NCBI RefSeq assembly: GCF_029968015.1
Contig: NZ_JASCIS010000002.1
Coordinates: 248,001-312,000, forward strand
DNA length: 64,000 bases
Reading direction: 5' to 3'
Source: Streptomyces luteolus
GTDB taxonomy: Bacteria > Actinomycetota > Actinomycetes > Streptomycetales > Streptomycetaceae
Positions 53,977-64,000 of the stretch are shown piece after piece. Positions within the stretch are counted from its first letter, which is position 1; every line of letters begins with the position of its first letter. Below the pieces are notes generated by a model, which had not been told where the DNA came from, did not search any database, and saw only the letters and a program-made list of their open reading frames with translations. The translations under genes and the position numbers were made by a program.

Positions 53977-54933
53977 TTGAGCGAGAGCCGACACGTCCCG
54001 GTGATGCTCCAGCGGTGCCTGGACCTGTTGGCCCCGGCTCTGACACAGCCCGGAGCCGTGGTCGTCGACTGCACGCTCGGCCTCGGCGGGCACAGCGAGG
54101 CGCTCCTTCGCACCTTCCCCGAGGCCCGGCTCGTCGCGCTCGACCGGGACAAGGAGGCGCTGCGCCTGTCCGGCGAGCGGCTCGCGCCCTTCGGCGACCG
54201 GGCCACCCTGGTGCACGCGGTCTACGACGAACTCCCGGACGTACTGCGGCGCCTGGAGATCCCCGCCGTCCAGGGCGTCCTCTTCGACCTCGGCGTCTCC
54301 TCCATGCAACTCGACGAGGCGGACCGGGGCTTCGCGTACGCGCAGGACGCCCCGCTCGACATGCGCATGGACCAGACGACCGGGATGAGCGCGGCCGAGG
54401 TGCTCAACACGTACCCGGCGGGCGAACTCGTGCGGATCCTGCGGGCGTACGGCGAGGAGAAGCAGGCCAAGCGGATCGTCTCGGCCGTCGTGCGCGAACG
54501 CGAGAAGGAGCCGTTCAGCAACAGCGCGCGGCTCGTCGAGCTCATCCGGGACGCGCTGCCGCAGGCCGCCAAGCGCACCGGCGGCAACCCGGCGAAGCGC
54601 ACGTTCCAGGCGCTGCGGATCGAGGTCAACGGTGAACTCTCCGTACTGGAAAGGGCGATCCCGGCGGCCGTGAAGGCGCTCGCGGTCGGCGGCCGGATCG
54701 CCGTCCTGTCGTACCACTCGCTCGAGGACCGGCTCGTCAAGCAGGTGCTGGCGGCCGGTGCGGCCAACACCGCGCCGCCCGGTCTGCCGGTCGTGCCCGA
54801 GCGCTACCAGCCGCGGCTCAAGCTGCTCACGCGCGGTGCCGAACTCCCCACCGAGGAAGAGGTGGCCGAGAACCGCAGGGCCGCGCCCGCGCGACTGCGC
54901 GGCGCGCAGCGCATCCGGGAGGACATCGCGTGA
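53977..54933 (+). CDS. rsmH: 16S rRNA (cytosine1402-N4)-methyltransferase
   Basis: 318 aa (formerly MraW). It methylates C1402 in the decoding centre. [13 protein letters not shown] at the N-terminus, [17 protein letters not shown] (SAM site), [20 protein letters not shown] and [14 protein letters not shown], and [15 protein letters not shown] are characteristic. A TTG at 53977 is the likely start, after GAGAGG. First gene of the dcw run. Confidence 0.95.
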   Translation: MSESRHVPVMLQRCLDLLAPALTQPGAVVVDCTLGLGGHSEALLRTFPEARLVALDRDKEALRLSGERLAPFGDRATLVHAVYDELPDVLRRLEIPAVQGVLFDLGVSSMQLDEADRGFAYAQDAPLDMRMDQTTGMSAAEVLNTYPAGELVRILRAYGEEKQAKRIVSAVVREREKEPFSNSARLVELIRDALPQAAKRTGGNPAKRTFQALRIEVNGELSVLERAIPAAVKALAVGGRIAVLSYHSLEDRLVKQVLAAGAANTAPPGLPVVPERYQPRLKLLTRGAELPTEEEVAENRRAAPARLRGAQRIREDIA

Positions 54934-54958
54934 CCCGGCGCGGTGGGGAGGGCTTCGG

Positions 54959-55528
54959 ATGAGCGCACGACCGCGGATGCGGGGCAGGGCCGCGCGGCTC
55001 GCCCGGCTGCTCCCCGCCGGGCCCGCCTCCGCGGCCCGCACCCCGTTCGTGCTGCTCGTCGTCGTGCTGCTCGGCGGCGGCCTGATCGCGCTGCTGCTGC
55101 TCAACTCCGCGCTCAACCAAGGGTCGTTCCGGCTCAGCAAGCTGAAGAAGGAGACCACCGAGCTCACGGACCGGCAGCAGGAGCTGCGGCGCGAGGTCGA
55201 CGGCTACTCCGCGCCGGGCAACCTGGAGCGGCGCGCCCGCGAGCTCGGCATGGTCCCCGGCGGCAATCCCGCCTTCCTCGACCCGAACGGAAAGATCCGC
55301 GGTACGACGGACCCGGTCACCGCCGAGCCCGAGCCGCCGCTCACCGCCGACTCCGCGCCGCAGCCCGCCGGTTCGCCCGCCGGTTCGCCTTCCGCCCCGC
55401 CCGGCGGGAGCCCGTCCGGCGGGAGCCCGTCCGCGGAGCCCTCCGGTGCGTCCGCCCCGAAGCCGTCGAGCCCCTCGCCCGCCGCGCGGACCGGGGCGGA
55501 GCCCACCCCTTCGACCGCCGCAAGGTGA
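54959..55528 (+). CDS. ftsL: FtsL-like divisome protein
   Basis: 189 aa bitopic membrane protein: basic N-terminus, one helix (FVLLVVVLLGGGLIALLLL), then a short coiled coil (LKKETTELTDRQQELRREV) and LERRARELGMVPG. FtsL bridges FtsB/FtsQ and FtsWI at the septum. Longer than typical because of a Pro/Ser/Ala-rich tail with GSPSG-type repeats. Position between rsmH and ftsI supports the call. Confidence 0.88.
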   Translation: MSARPRMRGRAARLARLLPAGPASAARTPFVLLVVVLLGGGLIALLLLNSALNQGSFRLSKLKKETTELTDRQQELRREVDGYSAPGNLERRARELGMVPGGNPAFLDPNGKIRGTTDPVTAEPEPPLTADSAPQPAGSPAGSPSAPPGGSPSGGSPSAEPSGASAPKPSSPSPAARTGAEPTPSTAAR

Positions 55529-55532
55529 TGCC

Positions 55533-57494
55533 GTGACCGACAGGCAGCCCCCACGACGCCGGGTGCCGGGACCGGCCGAGCCGGGCCGCTCCTCCGGCAC
55601 CCCGCGACGCCCCGCCCGGGGCGCCCGCCCCGCCGCGCGCCGGCCACGGCCCGCCGCCGGGCCCCGGCCCCGCACCATCCGCCTCGGCAGCCCCCGCCCC
55701 CGGCTCCGGCTGATCAGCGTGGGCCTGGCCCTGGTGATGATCGCCTTCGTCGTACGGCTGCTCCAGGTGCAGGCCGTCGACGCGAGCGCGTACGCGGCGA
55801 AGGCCGAGAAGAACCGCTATTTCAGCCACACCCTGGCGGCCGAGCGCGGCGGCATCACCGACCGCGACGGCTCCGAGCTGGCGATCAGCGTGGACGCGTA
55901 CGACATCACGGCCGACCCGTCGATGTTCACGCCCAAGGCGACCGAGGTGAAGGACGCGCCCGAGCAGGCCGCCGCGCTGCTCGCGCCGATCATCGACCGG
56001 GACGCCGCCGACATCGCCCGCAAGCTCAAGAAGCCCGACAGCCGCTACGCCCTGCTCGCGCGCCGCCAGACCCCCGAGGTCTGGAAGCAGATCAAGGACC
56101 TGAAGAACACCTTCCAGGAGAAGTCGGACAAGGCCGGCAAGGGCAGCGTCCTCGCCGGCGTCTTTCAGGAGCCGAGCAGCAAGCGCCTCTACCCGAACGG
56201 CGACCTCGCCGCCGGAACTCTGGGCTGGGTCAACGCCGAAGGCAAGGGCGGCGGCGGCATTGAGGCCCAGCTGAACGAGGAACTCGCGGGCAAGGACGGC
56301 AAGATCACGTACGCCCAGTCCGGCGGGCGGCGCGTGCCCACGGCGGGCGGCGACGAGAACCCCGCGACGCCGGGCTCCGACATCGAGCTGACCATCGATC
56401 GCGACATCCAGTACGTCGCCCAGAAGGCGATCGCCGAACAGGTCGAGAAGTCCAAGGCCGACCGCGGCTACGTCGTCGTCCAGGACACGAAGACCGGCGA
56501 GCTGCTCGCCCTGGCCAACGCCCCCGGCTTCGACCCCGCCAACCTCGCCGAGGCGAACCCGAACGCCCTCGGCAACGCCGCCCTGCGCGACGCGTACGAG
56601 CCCGGCTCCACCACCAAGCTGATCTCGATGGCCGCCGTCCTGGAGGAGAACGCGGCCACGCCCGGCACCCATGTCACGGTGCCCAACCGGCTGCACCGCG
56701 GCGACCGGCTGTTCAAGGACGACATCGACCACCCCACCTGGTACCTGACGCTCAACGGAGTGCTCGCCAAGTCCAGCAACATCGGCACGATCCTGGCCAC
56801 GCAGCAGCTCGGCAAGACCCAGCCGGAGGCCAACGAGGTCCTCTACTCGTACCTCCGCAAGTTCGGCATCGGCCGGCCGACCGGGCTCGAATTCCCCGGC
56901 GAGACCGCGGGCATCCTCGCCAAGCCGGGGGACTGGTCGACCTCGCAGCAGTACACGATCCCGTTCGGCCAGGGCTTCTCGCTCAACGCCGTGCAGGCCA
57001 CCTCGGTGTACTCGACGGTGGCCAACGGAGGCGTACGGGTGGAGCCCACGCTCGTGCGCGGATCCAAGGGCCCCGATGGCCGGTTCACGCCGTCGCCCGA
57101 GCCGGAGAAGGAGCGGGTCGTGAGCGAGAAGACGGCCCGCACGCTGTCCCGGATGCTGCAGTCGGTCGTGGACGACGACGAGGGCACCGGCACCAAGGCG
57201 AAGATCGACGGCTACCGCGTGGCGGGCAAGACCGGCACGGCCAACCGCGTCGACCCGGAGACCGGCCGCTACAAGGGCTACACCGCGTCCTTCGCCGGAT
57301 TCGCGCCCGCCGACAAGCCCCGGATCTCGGTCTACTGCGCGGTCCAGAACCCGACCAAGGGCAGCTACTTCGGTGGCCAGATCTGTGCGCCGATCTACAA
57401 GAAGGTCATGGAGTTCGCGCTCAAGACACTTCAGGTGCCGCCCTCCGGCGACAAGGCCCCCGGCCTCCCGGTCGAATTCGATCCGAAAGACTGA
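55533..57494 (+). CDS. ftsI: Septal peptidoglycan transpeptidase (PBP, FtsI)
   Basis: 653 aa class B penicillin-binding protein that cross-links septal peptidoglycan outside the membrane. A Pro/Arg-rich N-terminus and one helix (LISVGLALVMIAFVVRLLQV) precede a dimerisation domain and the transpeptidase domain with S359-TTK362 (EPGSTTKLI), SSN at 414-416 and KTGT at 566-569. GTG at 55533, 4 bases after the ftsL stop. Confidence 0.96.
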   Translation: MTDRQPPRRRVPGPAEPGRSSGTPRRPARGARPAARRPRPAAGPRPRTIRLGSPRPRLRLISVGLALVMIAFVVRLLQVQAVDASAYAAKAEKNRYFSHTLAAERGGITDRDGSELAISVDAYDITADPSMFTPKATEVKDAPEQAAALLAPIIDRDAADIARKLKKPDSRYALLARRQTPEVWKQIKDLKNTFQEKSDKAGKGSVLAGVFQEPSSKRLYPNGDLAAGTLGWVNAEGKGGGGIEAQLNEELAGKDGKITYAQSGGRRVPTAGGDENPATPGSDIELTIDRDIQYVAQKAIAEQVEKSKADRGYVVVQDTKTGELLALANAPGFDPANLAEANPNALGNAALRDAYEPGSTTKLISMAAVLEENAATPGTHVTVPNRLHRGDRLFKDDIDHPTWYLTLNGVLAKSSNIGTILATQQLGKTQPEANEVLYSYLRKFGIGRPTGLEFPGETAGILAKPGDWSTSQQYTIPFGQGFSLNAVQATSVYSTVANGGVRVEPTLVRGSKGPDGRFTPSPEPEKERVVSEKTARTLSRMLQSVVDDDEGTGTKAKIDGYRVAGKTGTANRVDPETGRYKGYTASFAGFAPADKPRISVYCAVQNPTKGSYFGGQICAPIYKKVMEFALKTLQVPPSGDKAPGLPVEFDPKD

Positions 57495-57519
57495 TCCGCA
57501 CCACTGAACAGGTAGGCCC

Positions 57520-59229
57520 GTGACAACCATCACCCCCGACTCCGGGAACCAGAACATCCGCCCCGCGCACGAGGACGGCCCATTTCGCGCCTCGCAGGGT
57601 GCGCCGGGTACGCTCACCGCCGTGCCACACGCTGATCAGTCCCAAACCACCCAGAAGGGCGTTCCCGTGACCTATCCGGGACCGCCGCGGCCGGAGCAGG
57701 TCTCCGCGAGCACCCTCGCGACCCTCGCCGAGCAGCTGGGTGTCGATGCCCCCGGAACCGGAACCGGAACCGGAACCGCGGAGATCACGGGCATCACCCA
57801 TGACTCCCGTGCCGTACGCCCCGGTGACATCTACGCCGCGCTCCCCGGCGCCCGCGTCCACGGCGCCGACTTCGCCGCGCAGGCCGCCGACCTCGGCGCC
57901 GCCGCGATCCTCACGGACCTGGCCGGGATGGACCGCGGCCAGGCCACCGGACTCCCGCTCCTGATCGTGGGCGACCCGCGCGGACGCATGGGCGAACTGG
58001 CCGCCACCATCTACGGGCAGCCGGGCCGCGACCTGCTGCAGATCGGCATCACCGGTACGTCGGGCAAGACCACCACCGCGTACCTCGTCGAGGGCGGGCT
58101 CAAGGCCGCCGGACACAAGTCCGGTCTCATCGGCACCGTCGAGATGCGGGTCGGCGACGAGCGCATCAAGTCGGAGCGCACCACCCCCGAAGCCACCGAT
58201 CTGCAGGCGCTGTTCGCGGTGATGCGCGAGCGCGGTGTCGACTCGGTGGCCATGGAGGTCTCCAGCCACGCCCTTGTGCTCGGCCGGGTCGACGGCTGCG
58301 TCTTCGACGTCGCCGTCTTCAACAACCTCAGCCCGGAGCACATGGAGTTCCACTCCGACATGGAGGACTACTTCCGGGCCAAGGCGCAGCTCTTCACGCC
58401 CAAACGCTCCCGGCTCGGCGTCGTCAACTTCGACGACGAGTACGGCCGCAGGCTGGTGACCGAGGCCACCGTCCCGGTCGTCACGTTCTCCGCCGAGGGC
58501 CACCCGGACGCCGAGTGGCGCGCCGAGGACGTCGAAGTCGGCCCGATGGACTCGACGTTCACCGCCGTCGGCCCCAAGGGCGAGCGGATCACCGCGAAGT
58601 CGCCGCTCGCCGGCCCGTTCAACGTGGCCAACACCCTTGCCGCGATCGTCGCCCTCGCGGCCGCGGGCGTCGACCCGCAGACCGCGGCCGACGGCATCGC
58701 GGCCGTCCCCGGAGTGCCGGGCCGCCTGGAGCGGGTCGACGCGGGCCAGCCCTACCTCGCCGTCGTGGACTACGCGCACAAGACCGACGCCGTCGAGTCC
58801 GTGCTCCGCGCCCTGCGCAAGGTCACCGAGGGCGAGCTGCACATCGTGCTCGGCTGCGGCGGCGACCGCGACCAGACCAAGCGGGGCCCGATGGGCGCCG
58901 CCGCCGCCCGGCTCGCCGACACCGCCGTCCTCACCTCGGACAACCCTCGCTCCGAGGACCCCCTCTCGATCCTCGCCGCGATGCTCGCCGGCGCCGCCGA
59001 GGTGCCGGTGCACGAGCGCGGCGACGTCCAGGTGTTCGAGGACCGGGCCGCCGCCATCGCCTCGGCCGTGTACCGCGCCCGCCCCGGGGACACCGTCCTC
59101 GTCGCGGGCAAGGGCCACGAGCAGGGCCAGGACATCAACGGAGTGGTCCGCCCCTTCGACGACCGTGACGTGCTGCGCGCCGCCATCGAGCACAGCCGCC
59201 GCAACGCCACTCAGAACACCCAGGGATGA
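57520..59229 (+). CDS. murE: UDP-MurNAc-tripeptide synthetase (diaminopimelate adding)
   Basis: 569 aa. It adds diaminopimelate to UDP-MurNAc-Ala-Glu using ATP. The P-loop is GITGTSGKTTTAYLVEGGL, the carbamylated Lys region is near FRAKAQLFTP, and the DAP-specific motif TSDNPRSEDP is intact. The GTG at 57520 gives a 50-residue poorly conserved N-terminus; GTG at 57667 is a possible alternative. A GGAACC hexamer repeated four times (about 57750-57776) encodes a GTGTGTG stretch. Confidence 0.95.
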   Translation: MTTITPDSGNQNIRPAHEDGPFRASQGAPGTLTAVPHADQSQTTQKGVPVTYPGPPRPEQVSASTLATLAEQLGVDAPGTGTGTGTAEITGITHDSRAVRPGDIYAALPGARVHGADFAAQAADLGAAAILTDLAGMDRGQATGLPLLIVGDPRGRMGELAATIYGQPGRDLLQIGITGTSGKTTTAYLVEGGLKAAGHKSGLIGTVEMRVGDERIKSERTTPEATDLQALFAVMRERGVDSVAMEVSSHALVLGRVDGCVFDVAVFNNLSPEHMEFHSDMEDYFRAKAQLFTPKRSRLGVVNFDDEYGRRLVTEATVPVVTFSAEGHPDAEWRAEDVEVGPMDSTFTAVGPKGERITAKSPLAGPFNVANTLAAIVALAAAGVDPQTAADGIAAVPGVPGRLERVDAGQPYLAVVDYAHKTDAVESVLRALRKVTEGELHIVLGCGGDRDQTKRGPMGAAAARLADTAVLTSDNPRSEDPLSILAAMLAGAAEVPVHERGDVQVFEDRAAAIASAVYRARPGDTVLVAGKGHEQGQDINGVVRPFDDRDVLRAAIEHSRRNATQNTQG

Positions 59230-59233
59230 CGCA

Positions 59234-60628
59234 GTGATCGCCCTCTCCCTCGCCGAGATCGCCTCCATCGTCGGCGGACAGCCGTACGACATACCGGACG
59301 GCGACCGTCGGATCACCGGCTCCGTGGTGATCGACTCCCGCAAGGTCGAGCCCGGCGGCCTCTTCGCCGCCTTCGTCGGCGAGCAGGTCGACGGCCACGA
59401 CTACGCCGAGCGCGCCATCGACTCGGGAGCCGCCGCCGTGCTCGCCACCCGGCCCGTCGGCGTGCCCGCGATCGTGGTCGACGACGTCGAGAAGGCGCTC
59501 GGCGCCCTCGCGCGCGCCGTCGTGGCCCGGCTCGGCACCACCCTCGTCGCCCTCACCGGCTCCGCGGGCAAGACCTCCACCAAGGACCTGATCGCGCAGC
59601 TGCTGCAGCGCAAGGCCCCCACGGTGTGGACCCCCGGCTCCCTCAACAACGAGATCGGCCTGCCGCTCACCGCGCTGACCGCCACCGAGGAGACCAGGCA
59701 CCTGGTCCTCGAGATGGGCGCCCGCGGCATCGGCCACATCCGGTACCTCACCGGCCTGACCCCGCCGGAGATCGGCGTCGTGCTCAACGTCGGCTCCGCC
59801 CACATCGGCGAGTTCGGCGGCCGCGAGCAGATCGCCGAGGCCAAGGGCGAGCTGGTCGAGGCCCTGCCGGAGGACGGCACCGCGATCCTCAACGCCGACG
59901 ACCCGCTCGTACGCGCGATGGCTTCGCGTACGAAGGCTCCCGTGCTGCTCTTCGGAGAGGCCGAGGACGCCGACGTACGCGCCGAGAATGTCCGGCTCAC
60001 CGAGCAGGGACAGCCGTCCTTCACGCTGCACACACCCTCCGGGTGCAGTGACGTGACCTTGCGCCTGTACGGTGAGCACCACGTGTCGAACGCGCTTGCC
60101 GCGGCCGCCGTCGCCCACCGACTCGGGATGTCCACCGACGAGATCGCGGTCGCGCTCTCCGAGGCGGGCAACCTGTCCCGCTGGCGGATGGAGGTCACCG
60201 AGCGCCCGGACGGCGTGACGGTCGTCAACGACGCCTACAACGCGAACCCCGAGTCCATGCGAGCCGCACTGCGCGCGCTCGCTGCCATGGGTAGGGGGCG
60301 GCGCACGTGGGCGGTGCTCGGGCAGATGGCCGAGCTGGGGGACGAGGCGCTGGCCGAGCACGACGCGGTCGGACGCCTGGCCGTCCGGCTCAATGTGAGC
60401 AAGCTCGTCGCGGTCGGGGGCAGGGAAGCGTCCTGGCTGCAGCTGGGCGCATACAACGAGGGTTCGTGGGGTGAGGAGTCGGTGCACGTGTCCGACGCAC
60501 AGGCGGCGGTCGACCTGCTGCGCAGCGAGCTGCGCCCGGGAGACGTCGTGCTCGTGAAGGCCTCCAGGTCGGTGGGCCTGGAGAAGGTCGCGTTCGCGCT
60601 CGTCGAGGGTGAGGTCTCCGGCCGATGA
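59234..60628 (+). CDS. murF: UDP-MurNAc-pentapeptide synthetase
   Basis: 464 aa. It adds D-Ala-D-Ala to the UDP-MurNAc-tripeptide. The N-terminal MurF domain includes [18 protein letters not shown], the P-loop is [20 protein letters not shown], and [15 protein letters not shown] and [17 protein letters not shown] are typical. GTG at 59234, 4 bases after murE. The stop overlaps the mraY ATG. Confidence 0.96.
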   Translation: MIALSLAEIASIVGGQPYDIPDGDRRITGSVVIDSRKVEPGGLFAAFVGEQVDGHDYAERAIDSGAAAVLATRPVGVPAIVVDDVEKALGALARAVVARLGTTLVALTGSAGKTSTKDLIAQLLQRKAPTVWTPGSLNNEIGLPLTALTATEETRHLVLEMGARGIGHIRYLTGLTPPEIGVVLNVGSAHIGEFGGREQIAEAKGELVEALPEDGTAILNADDPLVRAMASRTKAPVLLFGEAEDADVRAENVRLTEQGQPSFTLHTPSGCSDVTLRLYGEHHVSNALAAAAVAHRLGMSTDEIAVALSEAGNLSRWRMEVTERPDGVTVVNDAYNANPESMRAALRALAAMGRGRRTWAVLGQMAELGDEALAEHDAVGRLAVRLNVSKLVAVGGREASWLQLGAYNEGSWGEESVHVSDAQAAVDLLRSELRPGDVVLVKASRSVGLEKVAFALVEGEVSGR

Positions 60629-61695
60629 GGCAGATCCTCTTCGCGGGTGTGATCGGACTCTTCCTGACCCTGATCGGCACCCCGCTGCTGATCAAGCTTC
60701 TGGCCAAGAAGGGCTACGGCCAGTACATCCGGGACGACGGCCCGCGCGAGCACGCCAGCAAGCGCGGTACGCCGACCATGGGTGGTATCGCCTTCATCCT
60801 GGCGACGATCCTCGCGTACTTCGGCGCCAAGCTGATCACCGGAGCGCCGACGACGTTCTCCGGTCTGCTCGTGCTCTTCCTGATGGCGGGTATGGGCCTC
60901 GTCGGCTTCCTCGACGACTACATCAAGATCATCAAGCGGCGCTCGCTCGGTCTGCGGGCCAAGGCCAAGATGGCCGGCCAGCTGATCGTCGGCATCACCT
61001 TCGCGGTGCTCGCGCTGCAGTTCGCGGACAACCGCGGCAACACCCCGGCCTCCACGAAGCTGTCGTTCGTGCAGGACTTCGGCTGGTCGATCGGCCCGGT
61101 CCTGTTCGTGATCTGGGCGCTCTTCATGATCCTGGCCATGTCGAACGGCGTGAACCTCACGGACGGCCTCGACGGTCTGGCGACCGGCGCCTCCGTGATG
61201 GTCTTCGGCGCGTACACGTTCATCGGCGTCTGGCAGTTCCAGGAGTCCTGCGCCAACGCGACGACGCTCACCAACCCGGCGGCCTGTTTCGAGGTACGCG
61301 ATCCGCTCGACCTGGCCATCGTGGCCTCGGCGTTGATGGGTGCCTGCTTCGGCTTCCTGTGGTGGAACACCTCGCCCGCCAAGATCTTCATGGGCGACAC
61401 CGGCTCGCTCGCCCTCGGCGGCGCGCTCGCCGGCCTCGCGATCTGCTCCCGTACGGAACTGCTTCTCGCGCTCCTCGGCGGCCTGTTCGTCCTCATCACC
61501 ATGTCCGTGGTGATCCAGGTCGGCTCCTTCCGCCTCACCGGGAAGCGCGTCTTCCGGATGGCGCCGCTGCAGCACCACTTCGAACTCAAGGGGTGGTCCG
61601 AAGTCCTTGTGGTGGTCCGGTTCTGGATCATCCAGGGCATGTGCGTGATCGTCGGACTCGGCATCTTCTACGCGGGATGGGCAGCGGACAAGTGA
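60625..61695 (+). CDS. mraY: Phospho-MurNAc-pentapeptide transferase
   Basis: 356 aa with ten membrane helices. It makes lipid I on undecaprenyl phosphate. Conserved loops are [30 protein letters not shown] with the Asp-Asp pair, [24 protein letters not shown] and the His-rich [13 protein letters not shown]. The ATG overlaps the murF stop (ATGA), and its stop overlaps the murD GTG. Confidence 0.97.
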   Translation: MRQILFAGVIGLFLTLIGTPLLIKLLAKKGYGQYIRDDGPREHASKRGTPTMGGIAFILATILAYFGAKLITGAPTTFSGLLVLFLMAGMGLVGFLDDYIKIIKRRSLGLRAKAKMAGQLIVGITFAVLALQFADNRGNTPASTKLSFVQDFGWSIGPVLFVIWALFMILAMSNGVNLTDGLDGLATGASVMVFGAYTFIGVWQFQESCANATTLTNPAACFEVRDPLDLAIVASALMGACFGFLWWNTSPAKIFMGDTGSLALGGALAGLAICSRTELLLALLGGLFVLITMSVVIQVGSFRLTGKRVFRMAPLQHHFELKGWSEVLVVVRFWIIQGMCVIVGLGIFYAGWAADK

Positions 61696-63230
61696 CCGAC
61701 TGGCAGGGCAAGCACGTCACCGTCGCCGGGCTCGGCGTCTCCGGGATCCCGGCGGCCAAGGTCCTGCGCGGCCTCGGCGCGATCGTCACGGTCGTCAACG
61801 ACGGCGACGACGAGCGCTCCCGTACGCAGGCCGCGGAGCTGGAGGCGGAGGGAATCACCGTCCGGCTCGGTGACGGCGCGACCCTGCCGGAAGGCACCGA
61901 GCTGATCGTCACCACCCCCGGCTGGAAGCCCGACAAACCGCTGTTCGCGGCGGCCGCCGAGGCGGGCATCGAGGTGTGGGGCGACGTCGAACTGGCCTGG
62001 CGGCTCAGGGGCCCCGACGCCGCACCCTGGCTCGCGGTCACCGGCACCAACGGCAAGACCACGACCGTACGGATGCTCGCCTCGATCCTTCAGGCGGCGG
62101 GCCTGCGCACCGCGGCCGTCGGCAACATCGGCGTCTCCCTCCTGGACGCGGTCCTCGGCGAGGAGACGTACGACGTGCTCGCCGTCGAGCTCTCCAGCTA
62201 CCAGCTGCACTGGTCGCCCTCGGTCCGCGCCCACTCGGCCGTGGTCCTCAACCTGGCGCCGGACCACCTGGACTGGCACGGCTCCATGGAGGCGTACGCC
62301 AAGGACAAGGGCCGTATCTACGAGGGCAATCAGGTCGCCTGCGTCTACAACGCGGCGGACAAAGCCACCGAGGACCTGGTCCGCGAGGCCGACGTCGAGG
62401 AGGGCTGCCGCGCGATCGGCTTCACCCTCGGCAGCCCCCGGCCCTCCGAACTCGGCGTCGTGGACGGCATCCTGGTCGACCGCGCCTTCGTCGAGGACCG
62501 GCAGAAGCAGGCCCAGGAACTGGCCGAGGTCGCGGACGTCAACCCGCCCGCCCCGCACAACGTCGCCAACGCCCTCGCGGCCGCGGCACTGGCCCGCGCC
62601 TTCGGCGTCGAACCGGCCGCGGTGCGCGACGGACTGCGCGACTTCCGCCCCGACGCCCACCGCATCGAGCACGTCGCGGACGTCGAGGGCGTCTCGTACG
62701 TCGACGACTCCAAGGCCACCAACCCGCATGCGGCGCAAGCCTCGTTGGCCGCGTACGAGTCGATCGTGTGGATCGCGGGCGGGCTCGCCAAGGGCGCCTC
62801 GTTCGACGAGCTGGTCGCCGCCTCCGTGAAGCGCCTCCGCGGTGCCGTGCTCATCGGCAAGGAGCGCCACCTGGTCCGCGAAGCCCTGGCACGACACGCC
62901 CCCGAGGTCCCGGTGGTCGACCTCGACCGGACCGACACTGGGGCGATGTCCGCGGCCGTCGAGGAGGCGGCACGGCTCGCCGCTCCGGGTGACACCGTCC
63001 TGCTCGCCCCGGCCTGCGCCTCGATGGACATGTTCGTCAACTACAACAAGCGTGGCGAGGCGTTCGCGGACGCCGTGCACGCACTCGCCGCCGAGCGTGG
63101 CGGCGACGCCACGCACCGCGCCGAGGAGGTTCCCGGCCAGTCCAGCACAGCACCCGCGGCGCCCGGCACGCTCCCCCAGCCTCCGGCCGGGGGGACCCCC
63201 ACTCGCCGTACCGGCCAAAGGCCCAAGTAG
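61692..63230 (+). CDS. murD: UDP-MurNAc-alanine--D-glutamate ligase
   Basis: 512 aa. It adds D-Glu to UDP-MurNAc-L-Ala. N-terminal [18 protein letters not shown]-loop [42 protein letters not shown] and [13 protein letters not shown] are present. The GTG at 61692 overlaps the mraY stop. The last 40 or so residues are a Pro/Thr/Gly-rich tail that comes partly from an intergenic-type repeat (63169-63200), so the protein is longer than usual. Confidence 0.95.
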   Translation: MTDWQGKHVTVAGLGVSGIPAAKVLRGLGAIVTVVNDGDDERSRTQAAELEAEGITVRLGDGATLPEGTELIVTTPGWKPDKPLFAAAAEAGIEVWGDVELAWRLRGPDAAPWLAVTGTNGKTTTVRMLASILQAAGLRTAAVGNIGVSLLDAVLGEETYDVLAVELSSYQLHWSPSVRAHSAVVLNLAPDHLDWHGSMEAYAKDKGRIYEGNQVACVYNAADKATEDLVREADVEEGCRAIGFTLGSPRPSELGVVDGILVDRAFVEDRQKQAQELAEVADVNPPAPHNVANALAAAALARAFGVEPAAVRDGLRDFRPDAHRIEHVADVEGVSYVDDSKATNPHAAQASLAAYESIVWIAGGLAKGASFDELVAASVKRLRGAVLIGKERHLVREALARHAPEVPVVDLDRTDTGAMSAAVEEAARLAAPGDTVLLAPACASMDMFVNYNKRGEAFADAVHALAAERGGDATHRAEEVPGQSSTAPAAPGTLPQPPAGGTPTRRTGQRPK

Positions 63231-63376
63231 CTCCGCTACGAGAACCTTCGTCCGGCACGCCGAGAGCACGCACCGAACACCGCGGGCGCCGCACTGGACC
63301 GGCCGGGAACCTCCTCCCGGACCGACCCGCCCGCCGCGCCCCGGCGGCGCGGGCACGACTGGAGGGGACAGCGACG

Positions 63377-64000
63377 ATGCCCGCCGACGCCAGGCCCGCG
63401 CGCGACGTGCGCAGCGCGGCCATCCCGCTGGGCAGGAACCGGAACCCGCTGCGCGGGAAACAACCTCCACGACCGCCCCGCGACCGACCGTGGCGGCGGA
63501 TCGCCGACCGCGCCCGCAAGGCCTGGGACCGGCCGCTCACCGCGTACTACGTGATCCTCGGCAGCAGCGCGCTGATCACCGTGCTCGGCCTGGTGATGGT
63601 CTACAGCGCGTCCATGATCCAGGCACTGCAACTGAACCTGCCCGCCTCGTACTTCTTCGGCAAGCAGTTCGTCGCGGCGGTGCTCGGGTCGATCCTGCTG
63701 CTCGTCGCGATGCGGATGCCGGTCAAGCTGCACCGGGCGTTCGCGTACCCGATGCTGGCCGGGTCCGTGTTCCTGATGGTGCTCGTGCAGGTGCCCGGGA
63801 TAGGGCATGCGGTGAACGGCAACCAGAACTGGATCTATCTGGGGGGCCCGTTCCAGCTCCAGCCCAGCGAGTTCGGGAAGTTGGCCCTCGTCCTGTGGGG
63901 CGCCGACCTGCTCGCGCGCAAGCAGGACAAGCGGCTGCTCACACAGTGGAAGCACATGCTGGTGCCGCTGGTGCCGGTCACGTTCATACTGCTCGGGCTG
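63377..64000 (+). CDS. ftsW: Septal peptidoglycan glycosyltransferase, 3' end outside window
   Basis: 208 codons are present and the frame is open at the window edge. A basic, Pro-rich N-terminus of about 50 residues precedes the first SEDS helices (YVILGSSALITVLGLVMVYS, FFGKQFVAAVLGSILLLVAM). The SEDS hallmark NGNQNWIYLGGPFQLQPSEF (read in parts) is visible. FtsW polymerises glycan at the septum with FtsI. The ATG at 63377 follows GGAGGGGAC, 146 bases after murD. Confidence 0.93.
   Translation, partial: MPADARPARDVRSAAIPLGRNRNPLRGKQPPRPPRDRPWRRIADRARKAWDRPLTAYYVILGSSALITVLGLVMVYSASMIQALQLNLPASYFFGKQFVAAVLGSILLLVAMRMPVKLHRAFAYPMLAGSVFLMVLVQVPGIGHAVNGNQNWIYLGGPFQLQPSEFGKLALVLWGADLLARKQDKRLLTQWKHMLVPLVPVTFILLGL

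Overview
The window is about 64 kb of very GC-rich DNA with strong third-position GC, many GTG starts and many 4-bp stop/start overlaps. Gene content and order point to a Streptomyces or close relative: a dcw cell-wall cluster ending in ftsW, a SAV_6107-type HEPN gene, DUF3040, an Rv2175c-type DNA-binding protein, a PASTA kinase and a TPP-riboswitch thiamine operon. No tRNA, rRNA, CRISPR array, integrase or transposase was seen.

Layout, left to right. (1) 1-7549: accessory genes. These are a GT-B-like protein entering from the left, a STAND (NB-ARC plus TPR) ATPase, a GT2 glycosyltransferase, a coiled-coil membrane protein, a secreted polysaccharide-lyase-like protein and a lipoprotein. The first three each carry a reading-frame hazard: a 9-copy heptamer tract, an in-frame amber codon, and a C10 tract. 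(2) 7571-13148: a sugar ABC operon (binding protein, two permeases, D-2-hydroxyacid dehydrogenase) with an upstream DeoR-headed, LacI-like regulator. A shared ACGATCGCT motif lies in both promoters. (3) 13608-24814: purine and urate catabolism. It holds two NCS2 permeases, an amidohydrolase (8-oxoguanine deaminase-like), uricase, HIU hydrolase, OHCU decarboxylase, a small HTH protein, hydroxypyruvate isomerase, tartronate semialdehyde reductase and catalase. The uraD and katA promoters share a near-identical 18-bp palindromic element over the -35, which suggests that urate oxidation and peroxide removal are induced together. (4) 24815-25953: a repeat-rich gap with a large inverted-repeat element, a minisatellite and about 100 bp of G/C homopolymers that may be an assembly join or synteny breakpoint. 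(5) 25954-36414: iron (bfd with a DmdR/IdeR-like box, bfr), a sulfite-oxidase-like protein, a His-rich DUF4396 protein behind a CsoR-like palindrome, endonuclease IV, the PASTA kinase, thiO-thiS-thiG behind a TPP riboswitch, and thiE. (6) 36707-53436: metF, membrane proteins, a CrtI-like oxidoreductase, an ABC/YhgE/TetR operon with its operator, the HEPN gene, a methyltransferase, DUF3040, and a MoxR-DUF58-transglutaminase operon. (7) 53977-64000: rsmH, ftsL, ftsI, murE, murF, mraY, murD and the start of ftsW, all on one strand and tightly packed.

The most unusual theme is tandem duplication, especially at ATGA gene junctions. Between the DUF58 gene and the transglutaminase gene the overlapping stop/start has been duplicated twice. 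This leaves a chain in which DUF58, two mini-ORFs (74 and 54 aa) and the transglutaminase are each linked by an ATGA overlap. The thiO/thiS junction shows the same process with a 30-bp unit and has given ThiS a roughly 41-residue N-terminal extension. At least ten further micro- or minisatellites occur in the window. Because several anomalies sit in homopolymers or repeats, sequencing or assembly error must be excluded before biological meaning is assigned.
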